Positions 1 through 9,588 of a stretch of 40,995 nucleotides of DNA are shown here, piece by piece. The stretch covers positions 1 through 40,995 of the forward strand of contig NZ_LZJI01000116.1 of assembly GCF_001667775.1 (NCBI RefSeq). Reading direction: 5' to 3'. A model generated the notes under the pieces. The model made no database searches and was not told the origin of the DNA. It worked only from the letters and a program-made list of their open reading frames with translations. This DNA comes from Mycobacterium sp. E1747 (GTDB taxonomy: Bacteria; Actinomycetota; Actinomycetes; Mycobacteriales; Mycobacteriaceae). The stretch's first letter is position 1, and each line of letters starts with the position of its first letter. Both the position numbers and the translations under genes were made by a program.

Positions 1-1
1 G

Positions 2-1057
2 CGATGCTTCGAAGGCGACCGGGCGCGACTGCGCATTAGGGCGACGGAGGATGGCGAGGCAACGGAAGCCTCCGCGGTCGAGCTGACGGTTCCGCCCGTC
101 GACGGGATGCAGCTTGATGTCCTCGACGCCGATCCCCGCGACGCCAAAACGGTTGCCGCGACGGCGCAACGCTGGGGCCGGTACTTCATCCGGGCCCGGG
201 TGGACGCCGTCGCACGGGGCGGGCTGCTGTCCGGGGCGGCCGTCGTCGAGGCCGCGGAGGTCATCGTGTTTCCGCTGACGCCGCCGCAGTCGACGCCGAT
301 CCCGCAGACCGAGCTGCTCGACCGCCTGGGTGCCCACCTGACCCGGCACGTCGGCCCCGGCGTCGAGTACGCCGATATCCGCGCCTACGTGCCGGGAGAC
401 CAACTGCGCGCGGTGAACTGGCCGGTCAGCGCGCGCCGCGGCGAGCTGCATGTCACGCAGCGTCTGACCGACCGCGCCGCCGATGTGGTGGTGTTGATCG
501 ACACCTATCGGCAACCCGCGGGCCCGGCGACCGCAGCCACCGAGCGTGTCGTGCGCGGCGCCGCGCAAGTCGTGCAGACCGCCTTGCGGCACGGTGATCG
601 CGCCGGGATCGTCGCCCTGGGCGGCAACCAGCCCCGCTGGCTGGGCGCCGACATCGGTCAGCGCCAGTTCTATCGGTTGCTCGACACGGTGCTCGCTGCC
701 GGCGATCGATTCGAAAACACCACGGGCACTTTGGCGCCCCGCGCGGCCGTCCCCGCCGGCGCGATCGTCATCGCGTTCTCCACGTTGCTGGATACCGAAT
801 TCGCGCTCGCGCTGATCGATCTGCGCAGGCGCGGCCATGTCGTCATCGCCGTCGATATCCTCGACAGCACCCCGTTCGGGGATGAGCAGGATCCGCTGGT
901 GAACCGGATGTGGGCGCTGCAGCGCTCCGCCATGTACCGCGACATGGCCACCGTCGGCGTCGACATCGTGTTGTGGCATCAGGACGGCGGATTGGAGCAA
1001 TCCATGGGCGTGCTGCCGGACCGCCGGCGGCGGGTGCGGGGACGGCTCCGTGTTTAG
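2..1057 (+). CDS. DUF58 domain protein (Rv3163c type), 5' end outside window
   Basis: The frame is open from base 2 with no credible start, so the gene begins upstream. The 352-codon remainder carries the DUF58 signature near base 380: YVPGDQLRAVNWPVSARRGE, the usual Y-x-PGD-x-x-R-x-(I/V)-x-W block, followed by a von Willebrand A-like portion (DVVVLIDT, then GDRAGIVALGG). DUF58 proteins usually sit beside MoxR-type AAA ATPases, and in M. tuberculosis the homologue Rv3163c is next to moxR3. The partner would lie upstream of this window. The next gene starts 8 bases before this stop, so the two are translationally coupled. The exact molecular role of DUF58 proteins is unsettled. The family call is firm; function is not. 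Confidence 0.85.
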   Translation, partial: RCFEGDRARLRIRATEDGEATEASAVELTVPPVDGMQLDVLDADPRDAKTVAATAQRWGRYFIRARVDAVARGGLLSGAAVVEAAEVIVFPLTPPQSTPIPQTELLDRLGAHLTRHVGPGVEYADIRAYVPGDQLRAVNWPVSARRGELHVTQRLTDRAADVVVLIDTYRQPAGPATAATERVVRGAAQVVQTALRHGDRAGIVALGGNQPRWLGADIGQRQFYRLLDTVLAAGDRFENTTGTLAPRAAVPAGAIVIAFSTLLDTEFALALIDLRRRGHVVIAVDILDSTPFGDEQDPLVNRMWALQRSAMYRDMATVGVDIVLWHQDGGLEQSMGVLPDRRRRVRGRLRV

Positions 1058-1514
1058 CGACGAGGCGGGCACACTGCCGCGGCTGTTGGCCCCGGTGTTC
1101 TCGGCCGCGTTCGGTCTGCTGATGGTGGGCCTGGTCGCCGACGGCTCGCACGGGCCGGCGGTGGCCACGTGGGTGGCGGCGCTGATCGCGGTGGCCGGGG
1201 GAGCGGTATTTCGCCCTGCCGCAACGCTTGCCGTGTTGCTGTCGGTAGCCACCATCGCGCTGTCTGACCCGCCGCTGGTGTTCGTCGCGCTGTCCGGGCT
1301 GTGCGCGGCCGCTTATCTGGTCTGCCGCCACGCGACCGGCGCGTCGGCCGGGGCGATGCTGGGCAGCTGGCCGACCGTCGTTGGGGCCGTGAGCTTTACG
1401 TTCGCCGGATTGGTCGCGACGTCGTTTCCGCTGCAACTACCGTGGTTGCCGCTGGCCGCGCCGTTGGCGGCGCTGGCGGTCTACGTGCTGGCCCTGCGCC
1501 CGTTCCTGAGCTGA
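1050..1514 (+). CDS. small integral membrane protein (Rv3162c type)
   Basis: This 154-residue protein starts at a GTG overlapping the end of the DUF58 gene by 8 bases. It is almost entirely hydrophobic, with five or six predicted membrane segments (roughly residues 13-30, 37-52, 57-72, 75-92, 105-122 and 126-150) separated by short loops, and it has no recognisable catalytic motif. Its position directly after a DUF58 gene matches Rv3163c-Rv3162c of M. tuberculosis, which suggests a membrane partner of a MoxR/DUF58 system; that is inference from context. Its stop lies 2 bases from the stop of nuoN on the other strand, so two operons converge here with no spacer. Confidence 0.75.
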   Translation: MFSDEAGTLPRLLAPVFSAAFGLLMVGLVADGSHGPAVATWVAALIAVAGGAVFRPAATLAVLLSVATIALSDPPLVFVALSGLCAAAYLVCRHATGASAGAMLGSWPTVVGAVSFTFAGLVATSFPLQLPWLPLAAPLAALAVYVLALRPFLS

Positions 1515-1520
1515 GCTCAG
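1506..1520. terminator. 15-bp perfect palindrome across the two convergent stop codons
   Basis: CTGAGCT-G-AGCTCAG is a perfect inverted repeat containing the stop codon of the + strand membrane protein gene (1512-1514) and the stop of nuoN on the - strand (1517-1519). With only two bases between the genes, it is the only symmetric element available for ending transcription from either side. The arms are short and there is no T-tract, so a terminator role is tentative. Confidence 0.3.
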
Positions 1521-3109
1521 TGCAACAGTTGGGCGGCCCAATCGGCCAGGTCGAGAACCGGCTGCGGGAAGATGCCCAAGGCCACGGTGATCGCGGCGCA
1601 CACCGCGATCGCCCCCTTGCTCAGAACGCCCGGCGCCACCACGTGCGGGGTGTCGTCGGTCGCCTCGGTGAAGAACATCGACACGATCACGCGAACGTAG
1701 AAGTATGCGGCGATGCCACTGGCGACCACACCGATGATCACCAGCGGCGCCGCGCCCCCTTGGGCCGCGGCCTTGAACACGGCGAGCTTGCTGACGAATC
1801 CGCTCGTCAGCGGGATGCCGGCGAAGGCCAACAGGAACATCGAAAACATCACGCCCACAATGGGTGAGCGTTGGCCCAGCCCCGCCCAGTGCGACAGCGT
1901 GGCGTCCTCGACGCCGTCGGCGTCGCGGATCAGGCTCACGATGGCGAACGCGCCGACGGTGCTGAAGCTGTAGGCCAACAGGTAGAACAGCGTGGACGAA
2001 AGGCCCGCCTGGTTGTCGGCGATGACGCCGGTGAGGATGAACCCGACGTGGGCGACCGACGAGTAGGCCAGCATGCGCTTGACGTCGGTCTGGTTCACCG
2101 CGGTGATGGTGCCCACCGCCATGGTGAGAATCGAGATGGTCCACAACACCGGCCGCCATTGATCGTGCAGCGGCGGCAGCGCGACGTAGACCACCCGTAG
2201 CAGCGCGCCGAAGGCCGCGACCTTGGTGGCCGCCGCCATGAACCCGGTGATGGGGGTGGGCGCGCCCTGATAAACGTCCGGAATCCACGAATGGAACGGC
2301 ACCGCGCCCACTTTGAAGAGCAGGCCGACGGCCAGCAGCGCGACACCCACCAACGCCATCGAGGTGTCCCCGTGCGCCGCCAGCGCGTCCCGGATGCCGG
2401 TCAGCAGCAGCGTGCCGGTCGCGCCGTACAGCAGCGCCACACCGTAGAGGAAGAACGCGGACGAGAACGCACCCAGCAGGAAGTACTTCATCGCCGCCTC
2501 CTGCGACAGCAGGCGCCGATGCCGGGCCAGGCCACACATCAGGTACAGGGGCAGCGAAAGCACTTCGAGCGCAACGAACATCGTCAACAGGTCGTTGGAT
2601 GCCGGAAACACCATCATGCCGCCGACGGACAGCATTGCCAGCGGGAACAGCTCCGTCTGCGCGGCTCCGGCCCGCTCCGCGTCACGCTCGGCGTCGCTGC
2701 CGGGAACCGCGGAGGCCTGCGGGGTGAACGAATCCAGGCCGGCCGGGCGGGCGGCCCCCACGCCCGCGGCAACCTTGCTCTCCGCCTTGGCTTGCGTGCG
2801 TTCGGCGATGAAGATCACCGCCAGCACCGCGACCAGCAGCACCGTGCCCTGCAGGTACAGGGTGGTCCGGTCGATCGCCATGGCGCCCAACACGGTCGCG
2901 CGGCCGGAGGCCGGGATGGACTCGGCCACCTCCACGGTCGCCAGGAACGCCGCGACCAGACCGGCCAGGGCCAGCGTCACCTGCGCGCCGTAGCGAACCC
3001 GCCTGGGCAGGAACGCTTCCGCGAGGACTCCCACCACCGCGACGCCGAACACGATGAGCGTCGGGCAGAGCAGGAAGTACTCGATGCTGGGGGTCGGCAG
3101 GGTCATCAT
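1517..3109 (-). CDS. nuoN: NADH-quinone oxidoreductase subunit N
   Basis: NuoN is one of the three antiporter-like proton-pumping subunits in the membrane arm of complex I. The 530-residue product is a polytopic membrane protein with the antiporter core (AMKYFLLGAFSSAFFLYGVA, then FKVGAVPFHSWIPDVYQGAP with its lysine and histidine, and FAGIPLTSGFVSKLAVFKAA near the C-terminus). A hydrophilic stretch at about residues 103-151, rich in Ala, Glu and Arg, interrupts the membrane helices and looks like the long loop of actinobacterial NuoN. It is the last gene of the nuo operon, and its start overlaps the nuoM stop by 4 bases. The length agrees with mycobacterial NuoN. Confidence 0.96.
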   Translation of the reverse strand: MMTLPTPSIEYFLLCPTLIVFGVAVVGVLAEAFLPRRVRYGAQVTLALAGLVAAFLATVEVAESIPASGRATVLGAMAIDRTTLYLQGTVLLVAVLAVIFIAERTQAKAESKVAAGVGAARPAGLDSFTPQASAVPGSDAERDAERAGAAQTELFPLAMLSVGGMMVFPASNDLLTMFVALEVLSLPLYLMCGLARHRRLLSQEAAMKYFLLGAFSSAFFLYGVALLYGATGTLLLTGIRDALAAHGDTSMALVGVALLAVGLLFKVGAVPFHSWIPDVYQGAPTPITGFMAAATKVAAFGALLRVVYVALPPLHDQWRPVLWTISILTMAVGTITAVNQTDVKRMLAYSSVAHVGFILTGVIADNQAGLSSTLFYLLAYSFSTVGAFAIVSLIRDADGVEDATLSHWAGLGQRSPIVGVMFSMFLLAFAGIPLTSGFVSKLAVFKAAAQGGAAPLVIIGVVASGIAAYFYVRVIVSMFFTEATDDTPHVVAPGVLSKGAIAVCAAITVALGIFPQPVLDLADWAAQLLH

Positions 3110-4680
3110 CGCGGTCCTTCGGCTGTCCGGGGTGCGCGGTTGACGGCCGGCACGCTCGGCGCCGGATCGTGCTGGCCGATCGTGGTCATGGTGCTCTCGA
3201 CGGCGGGGTTGATGATGTCGAGCACCGGCTTGGGGTAGACACCGAGCACGAACAACAGGGCGATCAACGGTGCCACCACTACCAATTCGCGGGCGCGCAG
3301 GTCACCGATCTTCTCGTTGCCGGTGGCCACCGGTCCGGTCATCATGCGCTGGTAGAGCCACAGCATATAGATGGCGGACAGCACCAGCGCGGTCACACCG
3401 AACCCGGCGGCCAGCCAATATCGGTTGAAAGTGCCCAGCAGCACCAGGAATTCGCTGATGAACGGCGCCAGCCCGGGCAGCGACAGGGTGGCCATAGCTG
3501 AGACGAGGAACGTGCCCGCCAGGATGGGCGCCACCTTCTGCACGCCGCCGTAATCGGCGATCTTCCGGCTGCCGTGCCGGGATATCAGGAATCCCGCGAT
3601 CAGGAACACCGCCGCCGTGGACAGGCCGTGGTTGAGCATGTACAGCGTCGATCCGCTCTGGCCCTGGCTCGTCATCACGAAGATGCCCAGGATGATGAAC
3701 CCGAAGTGGGAGATGGAGGTGTAGGCGATCAGGCGCATGACGTCGGTCTGCCCGATGGCCACGATCGCCCCGTAGATGACCCCGATGACGGCCAGAACGA
3801 TGATCAGCGGGCGGAAATACGTTGAGGCGCCCGGAAACAGCTGCAGACAGTAGCGCAGCATGCCGAAGGTGCCGACCTTGTCCATCACGGCCATCATCAG
3901 CACCGCGGTCGCCGGGGTCGCCTCGACCGCGGCGTCGGGCAGCCAGCGATGGAACGGCCACAGCGGCGCCTTGATGGCGAAGGCGAACATGAATCCCAGG
4001 AATAGCAACTTGAAGACCGCGGAGTCGGCGCCGTAGCGGCCGGAGGCGACGCCGGCCACGATCTCGCGGAAGTCGAAGGTGCCCGATCCGTGCTGCGCGG
4101 TGACCACGTACAGCCCGATCACCGCGGCGAGCATGATCAGCCCGCCGAACAGGTTGTACAGCAAGAACTTCACCGCCGCGCGTGACCTGCCTGGACCGCC
4201 GCCGAAGCCCCCGATCAGGAAGTACATCGGGATGAGCATGGCCTCGAAGAACACATAGAAGAGGAGCACGTCGAGCGCGACGACGGAAATCAGCACCATC
4301 GACTCGATGGCCAGCGTCAGGGCGACGTAGGCGTGCACGCCGCGCGGGCTGCGTTCGCCCCCGTCATTCCAGCCGGCCACCTGCAGCACCGGGATCAGCA
4401 CCGCGGTGAGCAGCACCAGCACCACGGCGATGCCGTCCACGCCGAGGGAGTAGGTGGCGCCGAACGTCGGGATCCAGGAATGGCTTTCGACGAATTGGTA
4501 GGTGCTGCCACCGGACTTGAAGCCGAGGGTGACGATGATCGCGACCGCCAGCGTGAGGACGCCGAAGACCAGACCGGTCCACTTGGCGAGCCGGCGCAGC
4601 CCCGGTGGCAACAGGATGACGAGCACCGAGCCGGCCAGCGGCACCAGCCACAGGATGCTCAGCCAGGGAACGCTATTCAT
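3106..4680 (-). CDS. nuoM: NADH-quinone oxidoreductase subunit M
   Basis: NuoM is the second antiporter-like proton-pumping subunit. It has the conserved glutamate of the channel in LLFYVFFEAMLIPMYFLIGG, the lysine helix in FAIKAPLWPFHRWLPDAAVE, and a late broken helix region (SLPGLAPFISEFLVLLGTF). I place the start at the ATG at 4680, giving MNSVPWLSILWL, as in M. tuberculosis NuoM; an in-frame GTG at 4689 would add three residues. AGGAG at about 4693-4697 serves the ATG at roughly 11 bases and is too close to the GTG. That AGGAG is the tail of a dispersed intercistronic repeat lying between nuoL and nuoM. The gene overlaps nuoN by 4 bases. Confidence 0.96.
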   Translation of the reverse strand: MNSVPWLSILWLVPLAGSVLVILLPPGLRRLAKWTGLVFGVLTLAVAIIVTLGFKSGGSTYQFVESHSWIPTFGATYSLGVDGIAVVLVLLTAVLIPVLQVAGWNDGGERSPRGVHAYVALTLAIESMVLISVVALDVLLFYVFFEAMLIPMYFLIGGFGGGPGRSRAAVKFLLYNLFGGLIMLAAVIGLYVVTAQHGSGTFDFREIVAGVASGRYGADSAVFKLLFLGFMFAFAIKAPLWPFHRWLPDAAVEATPATAVLMMAVMDKVGTFGMLRYCLQLFPGASTYFRPLIIVLAVIGVIYGAIVAIGQTDVMRLIAYTSISHFGFIILGIFVMTSQGQSGSTLYMLNHGLSTAAVFLIAGFLISRHGSRKIADYGGVQKVAPILAGTFLVSAMATLSLPGLAPFISEFLVLLGTFNRYWLAAGFGVTALVLSAIYMLWLYQRMMTGPVATGNEKIGDLRARELVVVAPLIALLFVLGVYPKPVLDIINPAVESTMTTIGQHDPAPSVPAVNRAPRTAEGPR

Positions 4681-4693
4681 GGGCGCCACTTCT

Positions 4694-4758
4694 CCTCATC
4701 GCTCCGTCCCCCGCAAGCGGGTGGTGCCCCCACTGCATCGTCGCCGGCGCGGTTCACC
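4694..4758 (-). repeat. intercistronic repeat, copy 1 (nuoL-nuoM gap)
   Basis: Read on the - strand, this element runs from the nuoL stop codon through GGCGACGATGCAGTGGGGG, CACCACCCGCTTGCGGGGGA and GGAGCGATGAGGAG, which ends in a Shine-Dalgarno sequence for nuoM. About 60 bases align, with only a few differences, to 22966-23027, a second intercistronic gap with the same arrangement. The shared GACGATGC start also appears in two shorter variants at 18774-18822 and 19175-19222. This is the only sizeable gap in the nuo operon before nuoA. Confidence 0.75.
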
Positions 4759-6640
4759 ACAGTTTCACCGCCAGGATCAGCGCGATCACCAGGACCGCGC
4801 CCGTCAGCATCGACAATGCGTAATTGCGGGCGAAGCCGGTTTGCAGCCCCCGCAGGCGATTCGAAGTCCGGCCCACCAGGGCGGCTAGCGCGTTCACCGA
4901 GCCGTCCACGCCCGCGTTGTCGACGTCGACAAGCGCTTGGGTCAGTTCGGCTCCGGGGCGCATGAACACCTCTTCGTTGAAGGCGTCGCCGTAGAAGTCC
5001 CTGCGCGCGGCGGTCGTGACTGGCGACACCGCAAGCGGCGCCACCCGAGGGATGTCCGCGGTGGCGTACAACCGGTAGGCCACCGCGATCCCGATGGCGA
5101 CGACGCCCAGCGCCAGGGCGGTGTTGACCCACACCGGGAAGGCGTGGGTCACCTCTTCGTGTTTTCCGACGACCGGCTCGAGCCAGCGCGCCAGGGTGCC
5201 CCGCCACGCCAGCAGCCCACCGGAGAACACCGAGCCTACGGCGAGCAGGATCATCGGCCAGGCCATCAGGCCGGGCGCCTCGTGGGGATGGATGCCTGGG
5301 GCCCAACGTTTTTTGCCGAAGAAGGTCATCAGCATCACGCGCGTCATGTAGAACGCGGTGACGCCCGCGCCCAGCAGTGCGGCCCCGCCCAGCACGTAAC
5401 CGCGGGCGCCGCCGGCGCCCAGCGCGGCCTCGATGATGGCGTCCTTGGAGAAGAAGCCCGCGAACGGCGGCACGCCGATGATCGCCAGATAGCCGAGACC
5501 GAAGGTGGCAAAGGTGACCGGCAGGGCGGCGCGCAGTCCGCCATAGCGGCGCATGTCCTGTTCCTCGTGCATGGCGTGGATCACCGCACCGGAGCCCAGG
5601 AACAGCCCGGCCTTGAAGAAGCCGTGGGTGAGCAGATGCATGATCGCGAACGCGTAGCCGGCCGGGCCCAGACCGGCGGCCAGCACCATGTAACCGATCT
5701 GGCTCATCGTGGACGCCGCCAACGCGCGCTTGATGTCGTCCTTGGCGCAGCCGATGAACGCGCCGAGCAGCAACGTGACCGCGCCGACGACGACGACGGC
5801 GGTTTGCGCATCGGGCGCCAGGTTGTAGAGCGGGTTGGACCGCACGATCAGGTAGACCCCGGCGGTCACCATGGTGGCGGCGTGGATCAGCGCGGACACC
5901 GGCGTCGGGCCCTCCATGGCGTCACCCAGCCAGGCCTGCAGCGGGACCTGGGCGGACTTGGCGCAGGCGCCCAACAACAGCAGCAGGCCCATCGCCGTCA
6001 GCGCGCCGCGGCTCGCGGCGGGCGCCCCGGAGAACACGCCGGCGTAGGACAGCGTGCCGAAGGTGCTGAACATCAAGAACATGCCCAGCGCCAGTCCGGC
6101 GTCCCCGACGCGGTTCATCACGAACGCCTTTTTGGCCGCCGTGGCCGCCGTGGGCTTGTGGTACCAGAACCCGATCAACAGGTAGGACGCCAGGCCCACG
6201 CCTTCCCAGCCGACGTAGAGCACCACGTAGTTGTCGGCGACCACCAGCAACAGCATCGAGGCCAGGAACAGGTTGAGGTAGCCGAAAAACCTGCGCCGGT
6301 CCGGGTCTTCGGCCATGTAGGCGACCGAATAGATGTGGATGAGCGACCCGACTCCGGAGATCAGCAGGACGAAACACACCGACAGCTGATCGATTTGCAG
6401 GCCGAGGTCAACCTGCAGTTGGCCGACCGGGATCCAGGTGAACACCGTCTGGTGGATGACCCGGTCGTCGGCGCCGCGGCCGAGCAGCTCGCTGAGCAGG
6501 CTCAGACCGACGCCGAACGCCGCGAGGGCGGTGGCGCAACCCAGCCAGTGCCCCCACGGGTCGGTGCGTCGGCCGCCGAACAACAGGATCGCGGCACCCG
6601 CCAGCGGCAGCGCCACCAGCAGCCAGGTGTAGTGAGTCAT
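4754..6640 (-). CDS. nuoL: NADH-quinone oxidoreductase subunit L
   Basis: NuoL is the distal antiporter-like proton pump of complex I, carrying the long lateral helix. The 628-residue protein has the typical core: [21 protein letters not shown] with the channel glutamate, the lysine helix in [35 protein letters not shown], and the [18 protein letters not shown] block. The C-terminal third is amphipathic and ends in a final membrane anchor ([18 protein letters not shown]). The length is close to that of mycobacterial NuoL. It starts at an ATG 21 bases downstream of the nuoK stop and is followed by the repeat-bearing gap before nuoM. Confidence 0.96.
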   Translation of the reverse strand: MTHYTWLLVALPLAGAAILLFGGRRTDPWGHWLGCATALAAFGVGLSLLSELLGRGADDRVIHQTVFTWIPVGQLQVDLGLQIDQLSVCFVLLISGVGSLIHIYSVAYMAEDPDRRRFFGYLNLFLASMLLLVVADNYVVLYVGWEGVGLASYLLIGFWYHKPTAATAAKKAFVMNRVGDAGLALGMFLMFSTFGTLSYAGVFSGAPAASRGALTAMGLLLLLGACAKSAQVPLQAWLGDAMEGPTPVSALIHAATMVTAGVYLIVRSNPLYNLAPDAQTAVVVVGAVTLLLGAFIGCAKDDIKRALAASTMSQIGYMVLAAGLGPAGYAFAIMHLLTHGFFKAGLFLGSGAVIHAMHEEQDMRRYGGLRAALPVTFATFGLGYLAIIGVPPFAGFFSKDAIIEAALGAGGARGYVLGGAALLGAGVTAFYMTRVMLMTFFGKKRWAPGIHPHEAPGLMAWPMILLAVGSVFSGGLLAWRGTLARWLEPVVGKHEEVTHAFPVWVNTALALGVVAIGIAVAYRLYATADIPRVAPLAVSPVTTAARRDFYGDAFNEEVFMRPGAELTQALVDVDNAGVDGSVNALAALVGRTSNRLRGLQTGFARNYALSMLTGAVLVIALILAVKLW

Positions 6641-6661
6641 GTTGGCCCCATATTGGCGATG

Positions 6662-6961
6662 TCAGCCTTTGAGTAGGTTCGCGTCGTCCACCGACGCCGA
6701 TTTGCGGGCACGGAAAATCGTCATGATGATGGCCAGCCCGACGACGACCTCGCACGCGGCCACCACCATCGTGAAGAACGCGATCATCTGCCCGTCCAGG
6801 TGGCCGTGCATCCGCGCGAACGTGACGAACGCCAGGTTGACCGCATTCAGCATCAGCTCGACGCACATGAACATCACGATGGCGTTGCGTCGCAACAGCA
6901 CACCCGAGGCTCCGATGGTGAACAGCAGCGCCGAAAGGTACAGGTAATTGGCCGGATTCAC
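6662..6961 (-). CDS. nuoK: NADH-quinone oxidoreductase subunit K
   Basis: NuoK is the small three-helix membrane subunit linking the quinone module to the antiporter-like subunits. The 99-residue product has the two conserved membrane glutamates, in [16 protein letters not shown] (helix 2) and [13 protein letters not shown] (helix 3), which are needed for proton translocation in studied homologues. The length matches the family. The start overlaps the nuoJ stop by 4 bases, so translation is coupled. Confidence 0.96.
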   Translation of the reverse strand: MNPANYLYLSALLFTIGASGVLLRRNAIVMFMCVELMLNAVNLAFVTFARMHGHLDGQMIAFFTMVVAACEVVVGLAIIMTIFRARKSASVDDANLLKG

Positions 6962-7770
6962 GAGGTGCCGCCTTGTGAGAGGGAGGGGCTCGCCTTACGG
7001 GAGGGGATCGCCTTGCCGTCGGCGCCGCGGCTGCGCAGGATCGGCGACACCGACAACTCCGAGTACGACCCGTCGGGCAGCAGCGCGGCCACGTCGACGG
7101 CGTTGTGGCGCGCGTAGACGCCTGGGCTGGGCATCGGGGTCGGGTGCCCGCCGGGCTGGAATCGCTCCTGGGACAGCTCCCGCTGCGTCCTGCGGCGCTC
7201 GAAGCGTTCGCGGTGGGCCAGCACCATCGCCCCGATCGCCGCGGTGATCAGCAGCGCGCTGGTCAGTTCGAAGGCCCAGACGTAGCGGGAGAAGATCAGC
7301 GCCGCAAGCCCTTCCACGTTGCCGTTGGCGTTGGCGGTGGTCAGGCCGGCGAAGCTGCCGGTCGCGGCGGAGCCGATGGCGGCGATCAACAGGACACCGA
7401 AGCCGATCCCGGCCAGCACCGCGGCGATGCGCTGGCCGTGCAGCGTCTCCTTCAGAGATTCCGCGGAGTCCACGCCGATCAGCATCAGCACGAACAAGAA
7501 CAGCATCATCACCGCGCCGGTGTAGACCACGACCTGAACGACACCCAGGAACAGCGCGTCCTGGATCATGTAGAACACCGCGAGGATGATCATCGTCATC
7601 GCCAGGAACATCGCCGAATACACAGCGTTGACCGCGAGCACCACCCCGATCGCGCCGATCAGCGCCAGCGCGCCCAGCACCCAGAACGCCACCGCTTCAC
7701 CGGTGGAGGTGCGAACGATGGTGTCGGAAGCCAGATTCGCAGCCAGGAGCTGGCCCGTGAACCCAGTCAT
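6958..7770 (-). CDS. nuoJ: NADH-quinone oxidoreductase subunit J
   Basis: NuoJ is a five-helix membrane subunit of complex I. The conserved third helix ([26 protein letters not shown]), which bears the pi-bulge in solved structures, is clear, and helices 1 and 2 ([37 protein letters not shown]) precede it. At 270 residues it is much longer than the enterobacterial protein because of a hydrophilic C-terminal tail of about 75 residues rich in Arg, Ser and Pro. Mycobacterial NuoJ also has such a tail. It overlaps nuoI and nuoK by 4 bases each. Confidence 0.95.
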   Translation of the reverse strand: MTGFTGQLLAANLASDTIVRTSTGEAVAFWVLGALALIGAIGVVLAVNAVYSAMFLAMTMIILAVFYMIQDALFLGVVQVVVYTGAVMMLFLFVLMLIGVDSAESLKETLHGQRIAAVLAGIGFGVLLIAAIGSAATGSFAGLTTANANGNVEGLAALIFSRYVWAFELTSALLITAAIGAMVLAHRERFERRRTQRELSQERFQPGGHPTPMPSPGVYARHNAVDVAALLPDGSYSELSVSPILRSRGADGKAIPSRKASPSLSQGGTS

Positions 7771-8312
7771 CGGGAATCCCCGGCCTTTTCGGCCTGCCGC
7801 AGGCCGTCAGCGGTGACATTGCCCTGGTAGTAGTCCTTGTCGGTGGCGCCCTCCGCCCTGGGGTGCGGGGGAGCGAGCATGTCCTGCAGCAGCGGCGCGA
7901 GCAGCCGGTCCTTCTCATAGATCAGGTCGGCGCGGTTGTCGTCGGCCATCTCGTAGTCGTTGGTCATGGTCAGCGCGCGGGTCGGGCAGGCCTCGATGCA
8001 CAGGCCGCAGCCGATGCAGCGCAGGTAGTTGATCTGATAGACCCGGCCGTAGCGTTCCCCGGGGGAATACCTCAGTTCCTCGGTGTTGTCCGCGCCCTCG
8101 ACGTAGATCGCGTCGGCCGGGCACGCCCACGCGCACAACTCGCAACCGATGCATTTCTCCAGGCCGTCTGGGTAGCGGTTGAGTTGATGACGGCCGTGGT
8201 AGCGCGGCATCACCGGGCCGGGCTTTTCCGGATAGCCCTCGGTGACCCTCTTTTTGAACATCGCCGCGAACGTCACGCCGAATCCGGCGACGGCGTCCAG
8301 GAATTTAGCCAC
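7767..8312 (-). CDS. nuoI: NADH-quinone oxidoreductase subunit I
   Basis: NuoI is the peripheral-arm ferredoxin-like subunit that holds two [4Fe-4S] clusters (N6a and N6b) and passes electrons towards NuoB. The 181-residue product has both complete cluster motifs: [18 protein letters not shown] (about residues 57-74) and [16 protein letters not shown] (about 96-111). The N-terminus ([18 protein letters not shown]) forms the amphipathic helix that packs on the membrane. The start overlaps the end of nuoH by 8 bases and the stop overlaps nuoJ by 4. Confidence 0.96.
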   Translation of the reverse strand: MAKFLDAVAGFGVTFAAMFKKRVTEGYPEKPGPVMPRYHGRHQLNRYPDGLEKCIGCELCAWACPADAIYVEGADNTEELRYSPGERYGRVYQINYLRCIGCGLCIEACPTRALTMTNDYEMADDNRADLIYEKDRLLAPLLQDMLAPPHPRAEGATDKDYYQGNVTADGLRQAEKAGDSR

Positions 8313-9588
8313 GTGCGTTCTCCTTACTCGCGGCCGCCAGGGACTTCATGGACTTCGCCGGCAGCGGCGGTGTCGGGAATGCCGGTGCGGCGCTGTCCAG
8401 CCCCGGCAATTGTTTCGACTGGCGGCGGAGCTGTTTCTCCAGTGCGCGAATACCGGGCGTGGCGAACGGTTTTCGCAACAACAGCACCAGCGCCGTGGCG
8501 AACACGATGCTGCTGACCACCAGGATCGGGGTCCAGTGCGCATACCCCTGGTTCTGCACGGTGCGGATCACGGCCGCGATCAACACCCAGACCAGCGAGG
8601 CGGGGATCAGCAGCTTCCAGCCCAGCGCCATGAACTGGTCGTAGCGCAGCCGGGGCAGGCTGGCCCGCAACCACATGTAGAAGAACAGGAAGGTCCACAT
8701 CTTGGCGGTGAACCAGAGCACCGGCCACCAACCGGTGTTGGCGCCCGCCCACATGTTGAGCGGCCAAGGGGCATGCCAGCCGCCGAAGAACAAGACCGTG
8801 GCGAGCGACGAAACCGTCATCATGTTGACGTACTCGGCCAGCATGAACATCGCGAACTTCAGCGACGAGTACTCGGTGTGGAAGCCGGCGACCAGCTCAC
8901 CCTCGGCCTCGGGCAAATCAAATGGCGCCCGGTTGGTTTCGCCGACCATCGAGATGAGGTAGATCAAGAACGACGGCAGCAGCAGGAACACATACCAGAC
9001 CCGGTCCTGGGAGGCGATGATCTCCGACGTCGACATGGAGCCGGCGTAGAGGAAGACCGCCGCGAACGACAGGCCCATCGCAACCTCGTACGAGATGACC
9101 TGGGCGGTGGAGCGCACGCCGCCCAGCAGCGGGTAGGTGGACCCGGACGCCCAACCACCCAACACGATTCCATACACCCCGATCGCCGACAGGCCCAGGA
9201 TGAAGAGCACCGCGACCGGCAGATCGGTCAGCTGTAGCGGGGTGCGGTGGCCGAACACCGACACCACCGGGCCGAACGGGATGAACGAAAACGCGGTGAA
9301 CGCGGGGATCGTGGAGATGACCGGCGCGGCGAAGTAGACGAACTTGTCGACCCCGCCGGGCGTGATGGTCTCCTTGAGCGCCAGCTTGATTCCGTCGGCC
9401 AGGCTCTGCAGGGCGCCCCACGGTCCCGCCCGGTTGGGGCCGGGCCGCCGCTGCATCCAGCCAAGGATCTTGCGCTCGAACAGGATCGCCACCAACACGT
9501 TCAGCATCAGGAACACGAAGATGGCCAACGCCTTGCCCAGCACCAGCCACCATGTGTCGTGTCCGAATGCGGACAGGGAGCTCGTCAT
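8305..9588 (-). CDS. nuoH: NADH-quinone oxidoreductase subunit H
   Basis: NuoH is the membrane subunit that forms the quinone chamber with NuoB and NuoD. Recognisable blocks are [32 protein letters not shown], and [20 protein letters not shown] with the conserved acidic loop, followed by [21 protein letters not shown] use the ATG at 9588 ([14 protein letters not shown]), which overlaps the nuoG stop in an ATGA. A longer in-frame reading to 9675 would lie inside nuoG. The 427-residue product has a hydrophilic, Pro/Ser/Ala-rich C-terminal tail of about 60 residues beyond the last helix. Confidence 0.96.
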   Translation of the reverse strand: MTSSLSAFGHDTWWLVLGKALAIFVFLMLNVLVAILFERKILGWMQRRPGPNRAGPWGALQSLADGIKLALKETITPGGVDKFVYFAAPVISTIPAFTAFSFIPFGPVVSVFGHRTPLQLTDLPVAVLFILGLSAIGVYGIVLGGWASGSTYPLLGGVRSTAQVISYEVAMGLSFAAVFLYAGSMSTSEIIASQDRVWYVFLLLPSFLIYLISMVGETNRAPFDLPEAEGELVAGFHTEYSSLKFAMFMLAEYVNMMTVSSLATVLFFGGWHAPWPLNMWAGANTGWWPVLWFTAKMWTFLFFYMWLRASLPRLRYDQFMALGWKLLIPASLVWVLIAAVIRTVQNQGYAHWTPILVVSSIVFATALVLLLRKPFATPGIRALEKQLRRQSKQLPGLDSAAPAFPTPPLPAKSMKSLAAASKENARG

